Part shown: one piece after another, positions 27,353 to 37,374 of the stretch
How positions within the stretch are numbered: position 1 is the first letter of the stretch
Layout of the letters: each line of letters opens with the position of its first letter
Assembly: GCA_963707875.1 (NCBI GenBank)
Contig: CAVPRU010000001.1
Span: 930,001-994,000 of the forward strand
Reading direction: 5' to 3'
From: SZUA-320 sp963707875
GTDB lineage: Bacteria; Gemmatimonadota; Gemmatimonadetes; Gemmatimonadales; GWC2-71-9
DNA: 64,000 bases
Notes under the pieces: model-generated
What the model saw: the letters and a program-made list of their open reading frames with translations, nothing else
Databases searched by the model: none
What the model was told of the DNA's origin: nothing
Program-made: the position numbers and the translations under genes

Positions 27353-27892
27353 TCAGACCGGCGCGGGACGGCTGGTGGGCGGCTCGGTGGCGGTGGCGGC
27401 CTCACAGATGGGGGCCAGGCGCGGTTCCGCTCCAAGCCAGTACAGCCCGTTCGCCATGATGCAGTAGCCGGTGGCGGCGAACCACACCATGGCCCCACCG
27501 ACAAACCCGGTGAACAGCAGCCACCACGGGCTGTGCACCAGGGACAGGCCCGAGGCGACCGTGAGGTTGATTCCCACGGCAAGGTAGATTCGCCGTTCCA
27601 GATACCACCGGTCAGTCTGCATGAAGTAGAGTTGACCGGGTTCCCATCCAGACCGCGCAAGCATTGGCGTCAACCCGAGCCGGGCCAGGATGTTGCCCAC
27701 CAGGCAGAACCCGGTCAGGGCCACCGCGATGGAGGCCCAGGCGGTGGTCATGACACCGAGCACCCAGAGCGGGTGGACCCGCGCCGCCAGGGCGGTTGAA
27801 CTGAGCAGGACCAGCCCGGCGATGAACCAGACCGTGCGCTCGATGTACCAGCGGTGAGTGGGAACGACATAGACACCAGAGCGGAACGGCAT
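27353..27892 (-). CDS. Membrane protein with two DUF2892 units
   Basis: 179-residue protein made of two similar halves. Each half has a R-W-Y-x-E-R opening, two hydrophobic helices and a C-x-x-x-N-x-L-x-x-L-G-like end: HRWYIERTVWFIAGLVLLSS ... GFCLVGNILARLG and DRWYLERRIYLAVGINLTVA ... GYCIMANGLYWLG. This is the YgaP-type inner-membrane domain (DUF2892), which is usually present once and often fused to or next to a rhodanese. No rhodanese is seen here. It follows the 4-TM gene by 20 bp. Confidence 0.7.
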   Translation of the reverse strand: MPFRSGVYVVPTHRWYIERTVWFIAGLVLLSSTALAARVHPLWVLGVMTTAWASIAVALTGFCLVGNILARLGLTPMLARSGWEPGQLYFMQTDRWYLERRIYLAVGINLTVASGLSLVHSPWWLLFTGFVGGAMVWFAATGYCIMANGLYWLGAEPRLAPICEAATATEPPTSRPAPV

Positions 27893-27912
27893 GGGCTGCT
27901 CCCCAATCGATG

Positions 27913-28413
27913 CTATCGGATGGACGGCATGAGGTGACCCCAGAGGCCGGGACGCGTCCGGAGCAGATATCCGCCAGCAACCAGGGTTGCGAGGCCATTG
28001 GCCACGATGATCGACCACCAGGGCAGGACTGGTCGCATCGGGCTCGTCAGCCACCCAATCCCGAGAACTGTCACGACAAACCCGGCCACGATGGTGAACA
28101 GCACCAGCGATGCCTGGGTCGGGTGTCGCTCGGCCTGGGCAATCAGTCGAATCACGATCAGCCCGATCGCCAGGGAGAGGATCAGATGGAGCCCGTTGTA
28201 CCAGAACACCACAAGTAGATCGGGCTGAATCGGGTATTGCAGCACGGTGGGATCGCGCAGGCCCTGGAACACGGCCTTGCCGAGCAGATCAACCGTGAAG
28301 AGCGTCCCCCGGGCCGCGAGGAAATCAAACGCGCTGTAGAACACCGCGACGGAAGCGTAGGCGATGAGTCCCACCACGAACCCCTGTCGCCACAGACGAG
28401 CTGCAGGTGCCAT
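27913..28413 (-). CDS. Four-helix integral membrane protein, function unknown
   Basis: 166 residues from ATG 28413, preceded by GGAGGCGACA as a ribosome-binding site. Four hydrophobic segments are visible: FVVGLIAYASVAVFYSAFDF, LLVVFWYNGLHLILSLAIGL, LVLFTIVAGFVVTVLGIGWL, and SIIVANGLATLVAGGYLL. No family was recognised. It is first in a two-gene unit with the DUF2892 protein. The region 28414-28639 upstream shows no gene. Confidence 0.6.
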   Translation of the reverse strand: MAPAARLWRQGFVVGLIAYASVAVFYSAFDFLAARGTLFTVDLLGKAVFQGLRDPTVLQYPIQPDLLVVFWYNGLHLILSLAIGLIVIRLIAQAERHPTQASLVLFTIVAGFVVTVLGIGWLTSPMRPVLPWWSIIVANGLATLVAGGYLLRTRPGLWGHLMPSIR

Positions 28414-28639
28414 TGTCGCCTCCCGAGGTGGCAGCCACATTGTTCGCTGAAACGAGATTCCAGTCTTGCGGCCTGATCGGTTGATGAACTCCGAAGAGAC
28501 GCTACCCCAAACCAGAGCGGGTGGCAAGTCCTGCCGCCTGTCCTGAGGTCCGTCGCACAGCCGGAGTAGCCGGGGGAACCTGATCTCCAGCCGTTCGGGA
28601 CCGGCCTGGCTCCTGCCCCCGACCTGCGGGGCGGCTCCG

Positions 28640-30887
28640 CTACCGGAAGTCGAACAGCTTGGTGAACTTGACGATCAGCGCCCGCTCCTGGGGCCGCCAC
28701 CCCGGGGCTTCGCCGTCGGTGCCGTCTCCGTCAAGCTCCGCGTCGTTAAACACCACGTACAAGCCGGTCCCCGCCGCAGTGAGCCAGCCCAGCCGGAGAT
28801 TTCCCTGAAAACTCCGGCTCTCGTTGCTGTACTGTGCCAACCCCTGGAGGTAGATCCTCGGGGTGAAGGAATACGCCAGCTTCAGCCCCACCAGCTTCCG
28901 GACAAAATCCCCCTCCGGCAGCTTCACGTCATTCCAGGAATACCGCACCGACCCTACCATCGGTCCCCAGCGGCCGTTGACGGTCCCGTACGCCGCAACC
29001 CGACTCCCGCTGTACAACCCACCAATATCCAGCCGCCCCTGAACCGAGAGCGGTGCGCTCAGGTCGGTGTTGTACGCGAACCCCCAGTACCAGTTGTGGT
29101 AGGTCCCGACCGGGATCACGACCCCTTCCGAGATTTCGAACGGCTCCTGCAAGCCATCAGTGGTAAAGTTGATCCCTGGCAGCTGGAAGAACGCCCCGTT
29201 GGCAAACTCGACATGGCTGTCGATATGCACCAGCCGGTTTTCCACGAACCAGTCCCGGTCCCGGTATTCCCAGAAGGTCACGTGCGGCCGCAACTCTCGC
29301 AACCAGGAGATCGAGGGGGTTCGCACATGCCGGAGCACCCGCGCCGTGAGGAAGTAGTAGCTGTTCCGTACCAGGAACCCGACTTCGGGATTGAAGTTCT
29401 CGGCCAGATCCCGGACCGCCACCCCAGCCTCCCAGTTCCGATCGGTATAACTGGCTCCGAGACTCCAGGCGTACTGATTCCCTTTGAGACCAGGCGTGTC
29501 GGTCAGCGCGGCATACCCGTCCACCAGAATCCTGTCGCCCACCCCGAACCGGCCGTCAAGCCCGTAGCTCAGATTCCGGTCTCCGGTGCTGTCCGTGTTG
29601 AACCGGCTCACGAGCACCCCGCCGATCCGTGACCGGTGGGGCAGCTCCCGCATCACCCGCACCACGCCATAGTTCTGAGGATCGATGTCGTCCCGTTCCC
29701 GAGCCTGGATGTTCAGGAAACCGAGGGTGGTACCTCCTGACTTGCCTGACAGCCGGACTCCGCCCAGCAGCGGCACCGTGCGGCCGTCGGGACCGATCCC
29801 GATCCGGCGGCTGAAGAACAGCTCCGCCGTCTCTGGGGTCCCCACCGCAAAAGTCCCGGCGTTCTCGAGGAAGAAGGTCCTCTTCTCCGGGAAGAAGACG
29901 CTGAACCTGGTCAGGTTCACCTGCTGGTCGTCGACTTCCACCTGGGCGAAGTCGGTGTTATAGGTCAGGTCGAGAGTCAGGCTCTGGGTGACTCCGTACT
30001 TGAAGTCTCCACCCATGTCAGCCTCGGTGGTGGTCTCGGGGATCGAGAAGTCGCGCCGGGTCGAGCCGAGTACATAAGGGGTCAAGCTGACCACCCGCTG
30101 GGCCGGAGCATCGAGCCCTTCCAGGGTGCCCGCCAGTGAGACCCGGAGCAGGGTGTATTGTCTCGGGACCGGCGCCCAGAAGGCCTGCTCGTTCTTGCGG
30201 CGGATGTTGCGTGAGAAATTGAGCCCCCACGACTGGGCGCCACCCCTCGGGTACCGCAGGGTCGAGAACGGAATCCGGAACTCGGCGTACCACCCCGCCC
30301 CGTCCCGGGTGGCCGCGACCGTCCAGCTGCCGTCCCAGTTGACGTTGAGTCCGGCTCCGGCCCCGCGCTGTTGCCGGGTCGCGGTGATATTGACGTTCTG
30401 GCCGGAGCCGCCTTCCCCCTCGCGGGTCACCTGCCCGTCATACTCCACGCCCATCGGCGAGGTCCCGAAGACGAAGGCGTTCTGCCGGTCCTTGTAGGTG
30501 TCCACCACCATCAGGAAGGCGTCGAGCTGGGTCAGGTCCACATCGCGGCGCGACTCACCGGCCACGATCGCGGACGGGTCGCTGTCGAAGAGCCAGGCCC
30601 CGATGTAGATCGCCTGGTCGTCGAACAGGATCCGGACCTCGGTCCGTTCGGTGACCGGACGGCCGTCGTCGGGCTCGTTCTGGATGAACTCGGAGATGAC
30701 CGGCGCCTGGGCCCAGACCGGATCGTCCAGTCGGCCGTCGATGGTCGGAGCGGTGGTGGTGCGGGTTGCACGGGTCGTCGGGGCCCGCCGCCCGGCCGCC
30801 GCCCTGGACCTGGTCGGGCTGCTGGGCGGCGACCAGAGAAGCGCCGCCCGCGATGGCCGCCAGCAGGGCCAGGAGTCGGATTGGCAT
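28640..30887 (-). CDS. DUF5916 / CBM9-like outer-membrane protein, one apparent +1 frameshift
   Basis: About 748 residues. Start ATG 30887 gives a signal peptide (MPIRLLALLAAIAGGASLVA). After a frame change near 30783, within a run of four C on the coding strand, the mature protein continues APTIDGRLDDPVW, the opening of a family-9 carbohydrate-binding-like domain. QNAFVFGTSPMGVEYDGQ and AEFRIPFSTLRYP follow. From about residue 260 DUF5916 takes over: TYNTDFAQVEVDDQQVNLTR and FPEKRTFFLENAGTF, then alternating beta strands ending KFTKLFDFR with a terminal aromatic residue two from the end, as in outer-membrane barrels. Span is 3n+1. Likely binds or imports a polymeric substrate. Confidence 0.82.
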
Positions 30888-30937
30888 TTGTACACAAAGC
30901 TAGCGGGCCGGAGCCCCGGCCCTCAAGCCCGCGCAGT

Positions 30938-31048
30938 GGTCGGGAGGGTGGGGGAGCGGCCTTGATCGGCTGCAGTCCCTGGTACGCTCGTCTGGGGCCC
31001 GGACCAGGGGCAGGGACCGCCTGCGGCCGCTCCCCCACCCTTCCGGCC
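30938..31048 (+). repeat. Palindromic intergenic repeat copy R1
   Basis: Imperfect hairpin of 111 bp. The 24-base outer arms (30938-30961 and 31025-31048) pair except at two positions, both G-T wobbles. The inner core reads GCAGTCCCTGGTACGCTCGT, close to the family core. It lies between the divergent DUF5916 and amidohydrolase genes. No other feature seen in 30888-31112. Confidence 0.75.
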
Positions 31049-31112
31049 AATCCACGGTTTACTTTCGGGCCCCGTCACCCCAGAGTTCTGGACCCTCTTG
31101 CCTGGATCATGC

Positions 31113-32319
31113 ATGCGAAGCCGACGCCTTGTCGCCGTTCTGATCGCCCTGACCACCGTGGGAACATGCCGGGCGGCCGCTCAGGGGCCGGGCGGTTCCC
31201 GTGGCACCCCCATCAAGGCGGGAGAAACCTGCCCGCCCGGGACCACCGAGATCAGACCGCGGCTCTGCCAGGCCCCGGAGCTCCCAGCGCCCAGCATCCT
31301 GGACTACCGACCCCATTCGACCCTGATCACCCCGGTACACCCGGTTACCCGACCGAAGTTTCCGGTTGATCGATTTCCACGGTCATCCCCGTCTGGGGTT
31401 CGGCTCCGACGTGGATCTGGAGGTGCTGGGTCGGTCGCTCGACAGCCTCAACATCGGCCTGATGGTCGTCGCCAACGGCATTTCAGGTGACGCGCTCAAG
31501 CGGGCCGTGGCCGCGATCAAGGCCTCCCCCACGATGAGGGACCGGCTGCGGATCTTCACGGGGATCAACTTCCGGGACGTGGGTCCGGGATGGGCCGAGA
31601 AGGCCGTGGCCCAGCTCGAGGCCGACGCGGCGGCAGGAGCGGCGGGTATCGGGGAGCTTGGCAAAGGGCTCGGACTCTCGATCACCAAGGCCGACGGAAC
31701 CAGACTCCGGATTGACGATCCCGCGCTCGATCCGGTCTGGGAGGCGGCGGCTCGGCTCAAGCTCCCGGTCTTCATCCACACCGCCGACCCGCCGGAGTTC
31801 TGGAAGCCGATCGACTACAGCAATGAGCGCTGGCTCGAGCTGGCCCTGTTTCCCAATCGCCGGTATCCGCCCGAGGAGCACCCGCCCTTCGAGCAGCTGA
31901 TGACGGAGCGGGACAACCTGCTGCGCCGGCATCCGAAGACCACCTTCGTGATCGCCCACCTGGGGTGGCACGGCAACGACCTCGACCGACTGGGTAAACT
32001 GCTGTCACTCCCCAACGTGTACACCGAGGTGGGCGCGGTCCTCTACGACATCGGGCGGCAACCGCGCGCGGCACACGACTTCTTCATCAAGTACCAGGAC
32101 CGGATTCTGTTCGGGAAGGACTCGTTCCAGCCGGAGGAGTACCCGTACTACTGGCGGGTGTTCGAGACCCGGGACGACTACTTCGACTACTACCGCGGCT
32201 ACCACGCGTTCTGGAAGCTGTACGGGATCGACTTGCCCGACGAGGTCCTGAAGAAGGTGTACTACGCGAATGCGCTGCGGATCACGGCCGGGCTGCCTCA
32301 GACTGGTTGGCCGCGATAG
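31113..32319 (+). CDS. Exported amidohydrolase family 2 protein, one apparent +1 frameshift
   Basis: About 402 residues from ATG 31113. The first 70 residues are a signal peptide (LVAVLIALTTVGTCRAAAQG) and linker; the frame then changes near 31368 and continues with IDFHGHPRLGF, the H-x-H metal motif. Further metal/active-site segments: VFIHTADPPEFW, FVIAHLGWHGND and LFGKDSF. These place it in PF04909 (TIM-barrel amidohydrolase/decarboxylase-like). Span is 3n+1. It is exported, unlike most members, and is the first of four secreted metallohydrolases on this strand. Confidence 0.82.
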
Positions 32320-32367
32320 GCCACAAGTCACGGACAGCCGCCGATCGCTATGGGGCGTCCGGGGGGC

Positions 32368-32486
32368 GGCCGGGAGGGGCGGGCTCTGCCTCGGGCGGCT
32401 GGCAGTCCCTGCTACTCTCGTCTGGTGAATAGGGCTCCTGCGGCAGGGACTGATGCCGTCGTCGGCCGACCCCACCCCTCCCGGCC
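32368..32486 (+). repeat. Palindromic intergenic repeat copy R2
   Basis: 119-bp imperfect hairpin starting 49 bp after a stop codon. Outer arm GGCCGGGAGGGG pairs with CCCCTCCCGGCC. Inner stem CAGTCCCTGC pairs with GCAGGGACTG. Loop begins TACTCTCGTCTGG. The rest of the 350-bp gap 32320-32669 shows no gene. Confidence 0.8.
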
Positions 32487-32669
32487 AGCACCTTCTCGCC
32501 CCTGTCACCCGGTGCACGGGCTACTCACCGCCGACGCCAACCGCTCACCGCCCAATCCGTCCCAACCCATCCCCGGGCCCTGCGCCCAACCAGAGTTGGC
32601 ACGGAGGTCCGCGTCGCCATACCATCCACCGTATCCCGTCTTGCCGTCCACCATGCCCGGAGCCCCAGG

Positions 32670-33941
32670 ATGTCATCTCGCCTCCCGCTAGCTCTCGCAA
32701 CCCTCGCTGCCATGCTGACCTCACCGATCCACGCCCAGGATGCCGACCAGGCCCTCATGGCCCGGGCCCGGGCAATCCACGCTCGAGTGATCACTCTCGA
32801 CACCCACGTGGACATCCACCCCGCCAACTTCACCGCCGAGCGGAACTACGCGACCGGTCTGCCGGGACAGGTGGACTTGCTCAAGATGGAAGCCGGGGGA
32901 CTCGACGCCGTCTTCCTGATCGTCTATGTGGGCCAGGACTCGGACATGACCGCCCCCGGATTCGCGCGGGCCAACGCCGCCGCGATCGAGAAGTTCCAGG
33001 CGATCCACCGGCTCACCGACTCCCTGGCCCCCGACCGGATCGGGTTGGCACGAACCGCCGCAGAGGTTCGTCAGATCGCCGCCAGCGGCCGGAAGGTGGC
33101 GCTGATCGGGGTGGAAAACGGGTACCAACTCGGTGATGACCCGGCCAACGTCCGGGCATTTGCCCAAATGGGTGCCCGGTACCTCTCCCTAGCGCATAAC
33201 GGGCACAGCCAGCTCTCCGACTCCAACACCGGAGAACGCGACGGCGTGTGGCTGTACGGCGGCCTCAGCCCACTCGGTGTGGCGGTGATCGGAGAACTGA
33301 ACCGCTGGGGGATCATGGTCGACATTTCCCACCCTTCCAAGTCCTCGATGATGCAGACGATCGGGGCCACCAAGGCTCCGATCATCGCCTCGCACTCGGC
33401 GGTGCGGGCGCTCTGCAATCACAGCCGGAACCTGGATGACGAGCAGCTGCTGGCCCTGAAGCAGAATGGCGGGGTGGCCCAGATTGTGGCATTCAACAGC
33501 TACCTCAAGTGCGGACCGGCTTCTCCCGAACGCGAGGCGGCCCTTGCCGCCTTCCGGACCGAAGTCGGGCTGACCAGCGGCTCCCCCGCCGAATTCCGGG
33601 CCCTGAGCGACGAGCAGCGGGCCGCCTTCCGGGCCCGGATGCAGGAACTCGACCAGCAGTTCCCGCCGCCACCTCGCGCCACGGTGAGTGATTTCGTGGA
33701 CCACATCGACTATGCGGTAAAGCTGATCGGACTGGACCATGTCGGGATCAGCTCCGATTTCGACGGCGGTGGCGGCGTGGAGGGCTGGAGCAACGCCGGC
33801 GAGACCTTGAACGTGACACTCGAGCTGGTTCGGCGGGGGTATACCGAGGCACAGATCGGCCAGCTCTGGAGCGGGAACCTGCTCCGGGTGATGGACGCCG
33901 TCGACCGAGTCGGCATCCAGCTCCGAGGACTGACGCCATGA
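32670..33941 (+). CDS. Exported membrane dipeptidase (M19)
   Basis: 423-residue zinc dipeptidase with a signal peptide (RLPLALATLAAMLTSPIHAQ). The metal site is canonical: TLDTHVDIH (HxD), bridging Glu in IGVENGYQLGDD, then YLSLAHNGHSQLSDS, GIMVDISHPS and APIIASHSAVRALCNHSRN for the two His ligands, with HVGISSDFDGGGG near the C-terminus. It is a better match to the classical renal dipeptidase family than the Tat-type relative at 10.2 kb. The stop overlaps the following ATG (ATGA). Confidence 0.92.
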   Translation: MSSRLPLALATLAAMLTSPIHAQDADQALMARARAIHARVITLDTHVDIHPANFTAERNYATGLPGQVDLLKMEAGGLDAVFLIVYVGQDSDMTAPGFARANAAAIEKFQAIHRLTDSLAPDRIGLARTAAEVRQIAASGRKVALIGVENGYQLGDDPANVRAFAQMGARYLSLAHNGHSQLSDSNTGERDGVWLYGGLSPLGVAVIGELNRWGIMVDISHPSKSSMMQTIGATKAPIIASHSAVRALCNHSRNLDDEQLLALKQNGGVAQIVAFNSYLKCGPASPEREAALAAFRTEVGLTSGSPAEFRALSDEQRAAFRARMQELDQQFPPPPRATVSDFVDHIDYAVKLIGLDHVGISSDFDGGGGVEGWSNAGETLNVTLELVRRGYTEAQIGQLWSGNLLRVMDAVDRVGIQLRGLTP

Positions 33942-35788
33942 CCGCGGTTGGGGCTGCTAGGTCGGGAGGGCCAGGGCTCGGCCTCGGCAGCTGGCGGTCC
34001 CTGCTACGCTTGCCTGGCAGGCTTCCGGGTCCGGTGGCAGGGACCAACGCCGCACGCGGCCGATCCCCGACCCTCCCGACCCACAGCCGACTGCTCGCAA
34101 CCCTGTTCGTCGCGGGTCTGGCTGCCGGTTCGGCCAGTGGCCTGGGGGCACAGACCGCTGATCTGATCCTGACCGGGGCCAGGGTCTGGACCGGCGACAG
34201 CACCAATCCCACAGCGCAGGCGGTGGCCATTGCACGGGATCGGATTCTGGCAGTGGGCACGGCGGCCGACATCGGCCGCCTGGCAGGGTCGGAAACCCGC
34301 ACCATCGATCTCCGGGGCCGATTCATCTCCCCGGGTTTCATCGATAACCACACCCACTTCTCTCAGGCCGGCGCCCTCCTGCTCGGGGTCAACCTGCTCG
34401 ACGTGGCTGCCGAGGCTGACCTGATCAGCCGAGTGCGCGAGGCCCGAGACCGGATGCCCAGGGGCGCCTGGCTGGTCGGGGGCGATTGGGGCGCCTACGA
34501 GGCCTGGGCCCAGGGCTCCACCGGACGGGAAGGTGCGGCTGCACGTCGGCCGTTTGCCCCGACCAGGGCGTTGATCGACTCGATCACCCCGGACACTCCT
34601 GCCCTCCTCTCCAAGTGGGATCGCTCGGCCTACCTCGCCAACGGGAAGGCACTGGCCCTGGCAGGCGCCGTCTGTGGCTGGCCCGGGGTCGAGTGCCGGG
34701 ACGGCCAGCCCACGGGACGGCTCGATGAGGCCGCGGCCAATCGGGTACGCAGCGCGATTCCCCCCAAGCCAATGACCCAGCGCCTGGCCGAGGGACGGAT
34801 CGCGCTGGAGCAGCTCAGCGGCTTCGGGGTCACCACGATCCACGACATCACCGGCTTCGATCAACTGGCGGTCTATCAGGAACTCCGCCGTCGCGGGGAG
34901 CTCACCACCCGGATCTTTGCCCGACCGACCATGGATAACGTGGACCGGCTGCTGGAGATGGGGATTCTCCCAGGCTTCGGCGACGACCTGATCCAGATCG
35001 GCGGCCTCAAGGGCTTCGTGGACGGGATCATGGGCAACTCATCCGCCCGGTTCTATGAGCCCTACCTGACCAGCGGCAAGCTCGGCGAGTGGCGGGTGAT
35101 GATGAACCCGCCCGGCAACATGGCTCGGCTCCTCAAGACCGCCGATTCCGCCGGATACTGGCCGATGGTGCACGCGATCGGTGACCATGGGATCGATACC
35201 CTGCTCACCATGTTCGAGGAGACGATGCGGGGCAACGGGGACAAACCCCGCCGGTTCCGCCTGATCCACACTCAGGTGATTCGCAACGCCGCGGTGGCCG
35301 AGCGGATGGCGCGACTCGGGATCATCGCCGAGGTACAGCCGTATCATGCGATTGACGACATGCGGTGGATGGAAGAACGCATCGGGGATCGGTCGCGCTG
35401 GGCCTATCCGTTCCGGACGCTGCAGCAAGCGGGGGTCCTGCTGAGTTTCGGGAGCGACTGGCCGGGTACCAACGCCGCGTGGTACCCCGCCGATCCGATC
35501 AAGGGGATGTACGCAGCGGTCACCCGGCAAACGCTTGAGGGTGAGCCGGCGGCGGGGTGGTTCCCCGAAGAGCGGGTGGAGCTGGAAGCGGCCCTGCGAG
35601 GGTACACGGTCAACAACGCCTGGGCTGAGGGTACGGAGGATCGAAAGGGCCGACTGGCACCGGGCTATCTGGCTGATCTGGCGGTCTGGGATGCCGATCC
35701 GTTTGCCGGGCCGGCTTCGCAGTTGCGGGATCGCCGGATCGTGCTGACCGTCCTGGCCGGGGGGATCGTGTACCAGGCCAGCCCCTAG
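33938..35788 (+). CDS. Exported amidohydrolase, YtcJ-like (amidohydrolase family 3)
   Basis: Up to 616 residues. The enzyme part begins ADLILTGARVWTGDSTNPTA and has FISPGFIDNHTHF (metal H-x-H), KGFVDGIMGNSSARFYEPYL, VHAIGDHGIDT, IHTQVIRNA, and FGSDWPGTNAAW with the catalytic Asp, matching YtcJ-type D-aminoacylase-like amidohydrolases. The signal-peptide-like stretch LLATLFVAGLAAGSASGLGA lies near residue 52. The first ~50 residues come from repeat R3, which is read through in frame from the ATG 33938 that overlaps the previous stop. The true start may therefore be a non-ATG codon after the repeat. Confidence 0.85.
   Translation: MTAVGAARSGGPGLGLGSWRSLLRLPGRLPGPVAGTNAARGRSPTLPTHSRLLATLFVAGLAAGSASGLGAQTADLILTGARVWTGDSTNPTAQAVAIARDRILAVGTAADIGRLAGSETRTIDLRGRFISPGFIDNHTHFSQAGALLLGVNLLDVAAEADLISRVREARDRMPRGAWLVGGDWGAYEAWAQGSTGREGAAARRPFAPTRALIDSITPDTPALLSKWDRSAYLANGKALALAGAVCGWPGVECRDGQPTGRLDEAAANRVRSAIPPKPMTQRLAEGRIALEQLSGFGVTTIHDITGFDQLAVYQELRRRGELTTRIFARPTMDNVDRLLEMGILPGFGDDLIQIGGLKGFVDGIMGNSSARFYEPYLTSGKLGEWRVMMNPPGNMARLLKTADSAGYWPMVHAIGDHGIDTLLTMFEETMRGNGDKPRRFRLIHTQVIRNAAVAERMARLGIIAEVQPYHAIDDMRWMEERIGDRSRWAYPFRTLQQAGVLLSFGSDWPGTNAAWYPADPIKGMYAAVTRQTLEGEPAAGWFPEERVELEAALRGYTVNNAWAEGTEDRKGRLAPGYLADLAVWDADPFAGPASQLRDRRIVLTVLAGGIVYQASP
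33960..34082 (+). repeat. Palindromic repeat copy R3, overlapping an ORF N-terminus
   Basis: About 123 bp, starting 18 bp after a stop codon. Outer arm GGTCGGGAGGG pairs with CCCTCCCGACC. The inner stem is GGTCCCTGC with GCAGGGACC where other copies have AGTCCCTGC with GCAGGGACT: a paired A-T to G-C change that keeps the stem. Confidence 0.8.
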
Positions 35789-35827
35789 CGCGAAGTCGGG
35801 GTCCGCTACAGTCGGACTCTGACACGC

Positions 35828-35952
35828 AGACCGGGAGGGATCGGGACGCGGCCGACGGCGGCATCAGTCCCTGCCACAGCGCTCGGACCTCGCACAACGA
35901 GCATGGCAGGGGCTGCCGGCCGCCGGAGGCAGAGTCCCGACCATCCCGATCT
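35828..35952 (-). repeat. Palindromic intergenic repeat copy R4 (inverted core)
   Basis: About 125 bp, starting 39 bp after a stop codon. Outer arms pair over about 19 bases with one bulge. Inner stem CAGTCCCTGCC pairs with GGCAGGGGCTG through one T-G wobble. The asymmetric loop motif appears in reverse orientation (ACGAGCATGGCAGGGGCTGC). Confidence 0.72.
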
Positions 35953-36018
35953 GTCGCGATCGAAACCCGCAGCGGGCCCATCCGTATGGTGCCGGGTTCC
36001 CCACCGCCTGGAGTTCCG

Positions 36019-37320
36019 ATGATCGTTTCACCTTCCCGCCTGCTCCTGTCGCTTGTCCTGATCACCGCCCCCGGTACGGTCGTTGGCCAGGACCTCTTTC
36101 TCCAGAACGCTCACATCGTAGACCCGGACGCGCGGACCATCCGCGAGGGGAACATCCTGATTACCGGGGGCCGGATCGTGAGCTTTCCGAACAGCGCCCC
36201 GGCAGGATTCAAGGGGCAGACGATCCACGCCGGTGGCCGGTGGGTGATCCCGGCACTCACCGACATGCACACTCATTCCTTTGGCAACGCGGCCGCGGCC
36301 GGTGCACCCCAGTTCCTGGGGACCGCAGGGGTGGCCACGGCAACACTCCAAGTCGGGGTGGCACGGTTTCTTGACCTGTTCAGCCCTGAGGATCAGATCT
36401 TCGGACTCCGGGACCGACAGCGAACCACCGGTCTGCCCGGAGCAGAGGTTCTGGCGGCTGGTCCCTGCCTGACCGCGACCAAGGGCCATTGCTCCGAATA
36501 CGGAGTGCCAACCCGGATCGTGGATTCCCCTGAAGACGCCAGCCGGGAGGTCACAGCCCTCGCGGCCAGGAAGCCCGATGTTGTCAAGATCGTCTACGAC
36601 AACCAGAGCTACGGTGGCCGCCGGATGCCGACCGTCAATCGAGGCACCCTCGAAGCGGTGATCGCCACCGCGAAAGAGTTAGGGCTCAAGACGGTGGTCC
36701 ACATCGGTACCTGGGACGATGTCCGGGATGCCGTCGAGGCGGGAGCGGCGGCGGTAACCCATACCCCCTGGCCGGCTGAGATCCCGGATGGCCTCGCCGA
36801 GCTGATGAGATCCCGAGGGACGTACATGATCCCGACCCTCGCGGTGCAGGGTGACTACTCACGGTTTGTTGATATGCCGGAACTCCTCGATTCACCGTTG
36901 CTCAACCGGGTGGTTGCGAAGCACATCGTGGACGGCTATCGGATACCCCCCTCCGACACCTCGCGCAGCGGCCGATTTCTGAATTGGCAGAGAGGCATCG
37001 CCCCGGGGAGCCTCAAGTCGGTGGCGGTGCTGGCCAGTGCCGGTGTGCCCATGCTGACCGGGACCGACGCCGGGAACCCGGCGGTCTTCCAGGGGTACTC
37101 GGTGCACCGCGAGATGGCACTGCTGGTGGAGGCGGGGTTGTCACCCTGGGATGCGCTGGCCGCGTCGACCACCAACGCCGGCCGGTTCTTCGGTCGGAAC
37201 TGGGGGATCGGGATCGGAGCCGAAGCCTCGCTGGTGGTGCTCGACCGCTCGCCGATCGAGGACATCCGCAACACCGAGTCGATCCACCTGGTGATCCACC
37301 GTGGAATCACCAGCCCTTAG
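36019..37320 (+). CDS. Exported metal-dependent amidohydrolase (imidazolonepropionase-like)
   Basis: 433 residues from ATG 36019, with a signal peptide (RLLLSLVLITAPGTVVGQ). Domain landmarks: FLQNAHIVDPDARTIREGNI, VIPALTDMHTHSFGN (H-x-H), the Lys in KPDVVKIVYDNQ, VVHIGTWDDVRDAVEAGAAA, VTHTPW, MLTGTDAGNPAVF and ASLVVLDRSPIEDIRNT. This is the arrangement of secreted Xaa-Pro-dipeptidase-like/imidazolonepropionase-like amidohydrolases. The substrate is unknown; peptide or cyclic amide hydrolysis would fit the neighbouring dipeptidase. Confidence 0.87.
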   Translation: MIVSPSRLLLSLVLITAPGTVVGQDLFLQNAHIVDPDARTIREGNILITGGRIVSFPNSAPAGFKGQTIHAGGRWVIPALTDMHTHSFGNAAAAGAPQFLGTAGVATATLQVGVARFLDLFSPEDQIFGLRDRQRTTGLPGAEVLAAGPCLTATKGHCSEYGVPTRIVDSPEDASREVTALAARKPDVVKIVYDNQSYGGRRMPTVNRGTLEAVIATAKELGLKTVVHIGTWDDVRDAVEAGAAAVTHTPWPAEIPDGLAELMRSRGTYMIPTLAVQGDYSRFVDMPELLDSPLLNRVVAKHIVDGYRIPPSDTSRSGRFLNWQRGIAPGSLKSVAVLASAGVPMLTGTDAGNPAVFQGYSVHREMALLVEAGLSPWDALAASTTNAGRFFGRNWGIGIGAEASLVVLDRSPIEDIRNTESIHLVIHRGITSP

Positions 37321-37374
37321 GGTTGGTTTGTTGTGAAGATCCGGAACCGGGCGGAAACGAGGTAGGATTCAGTA

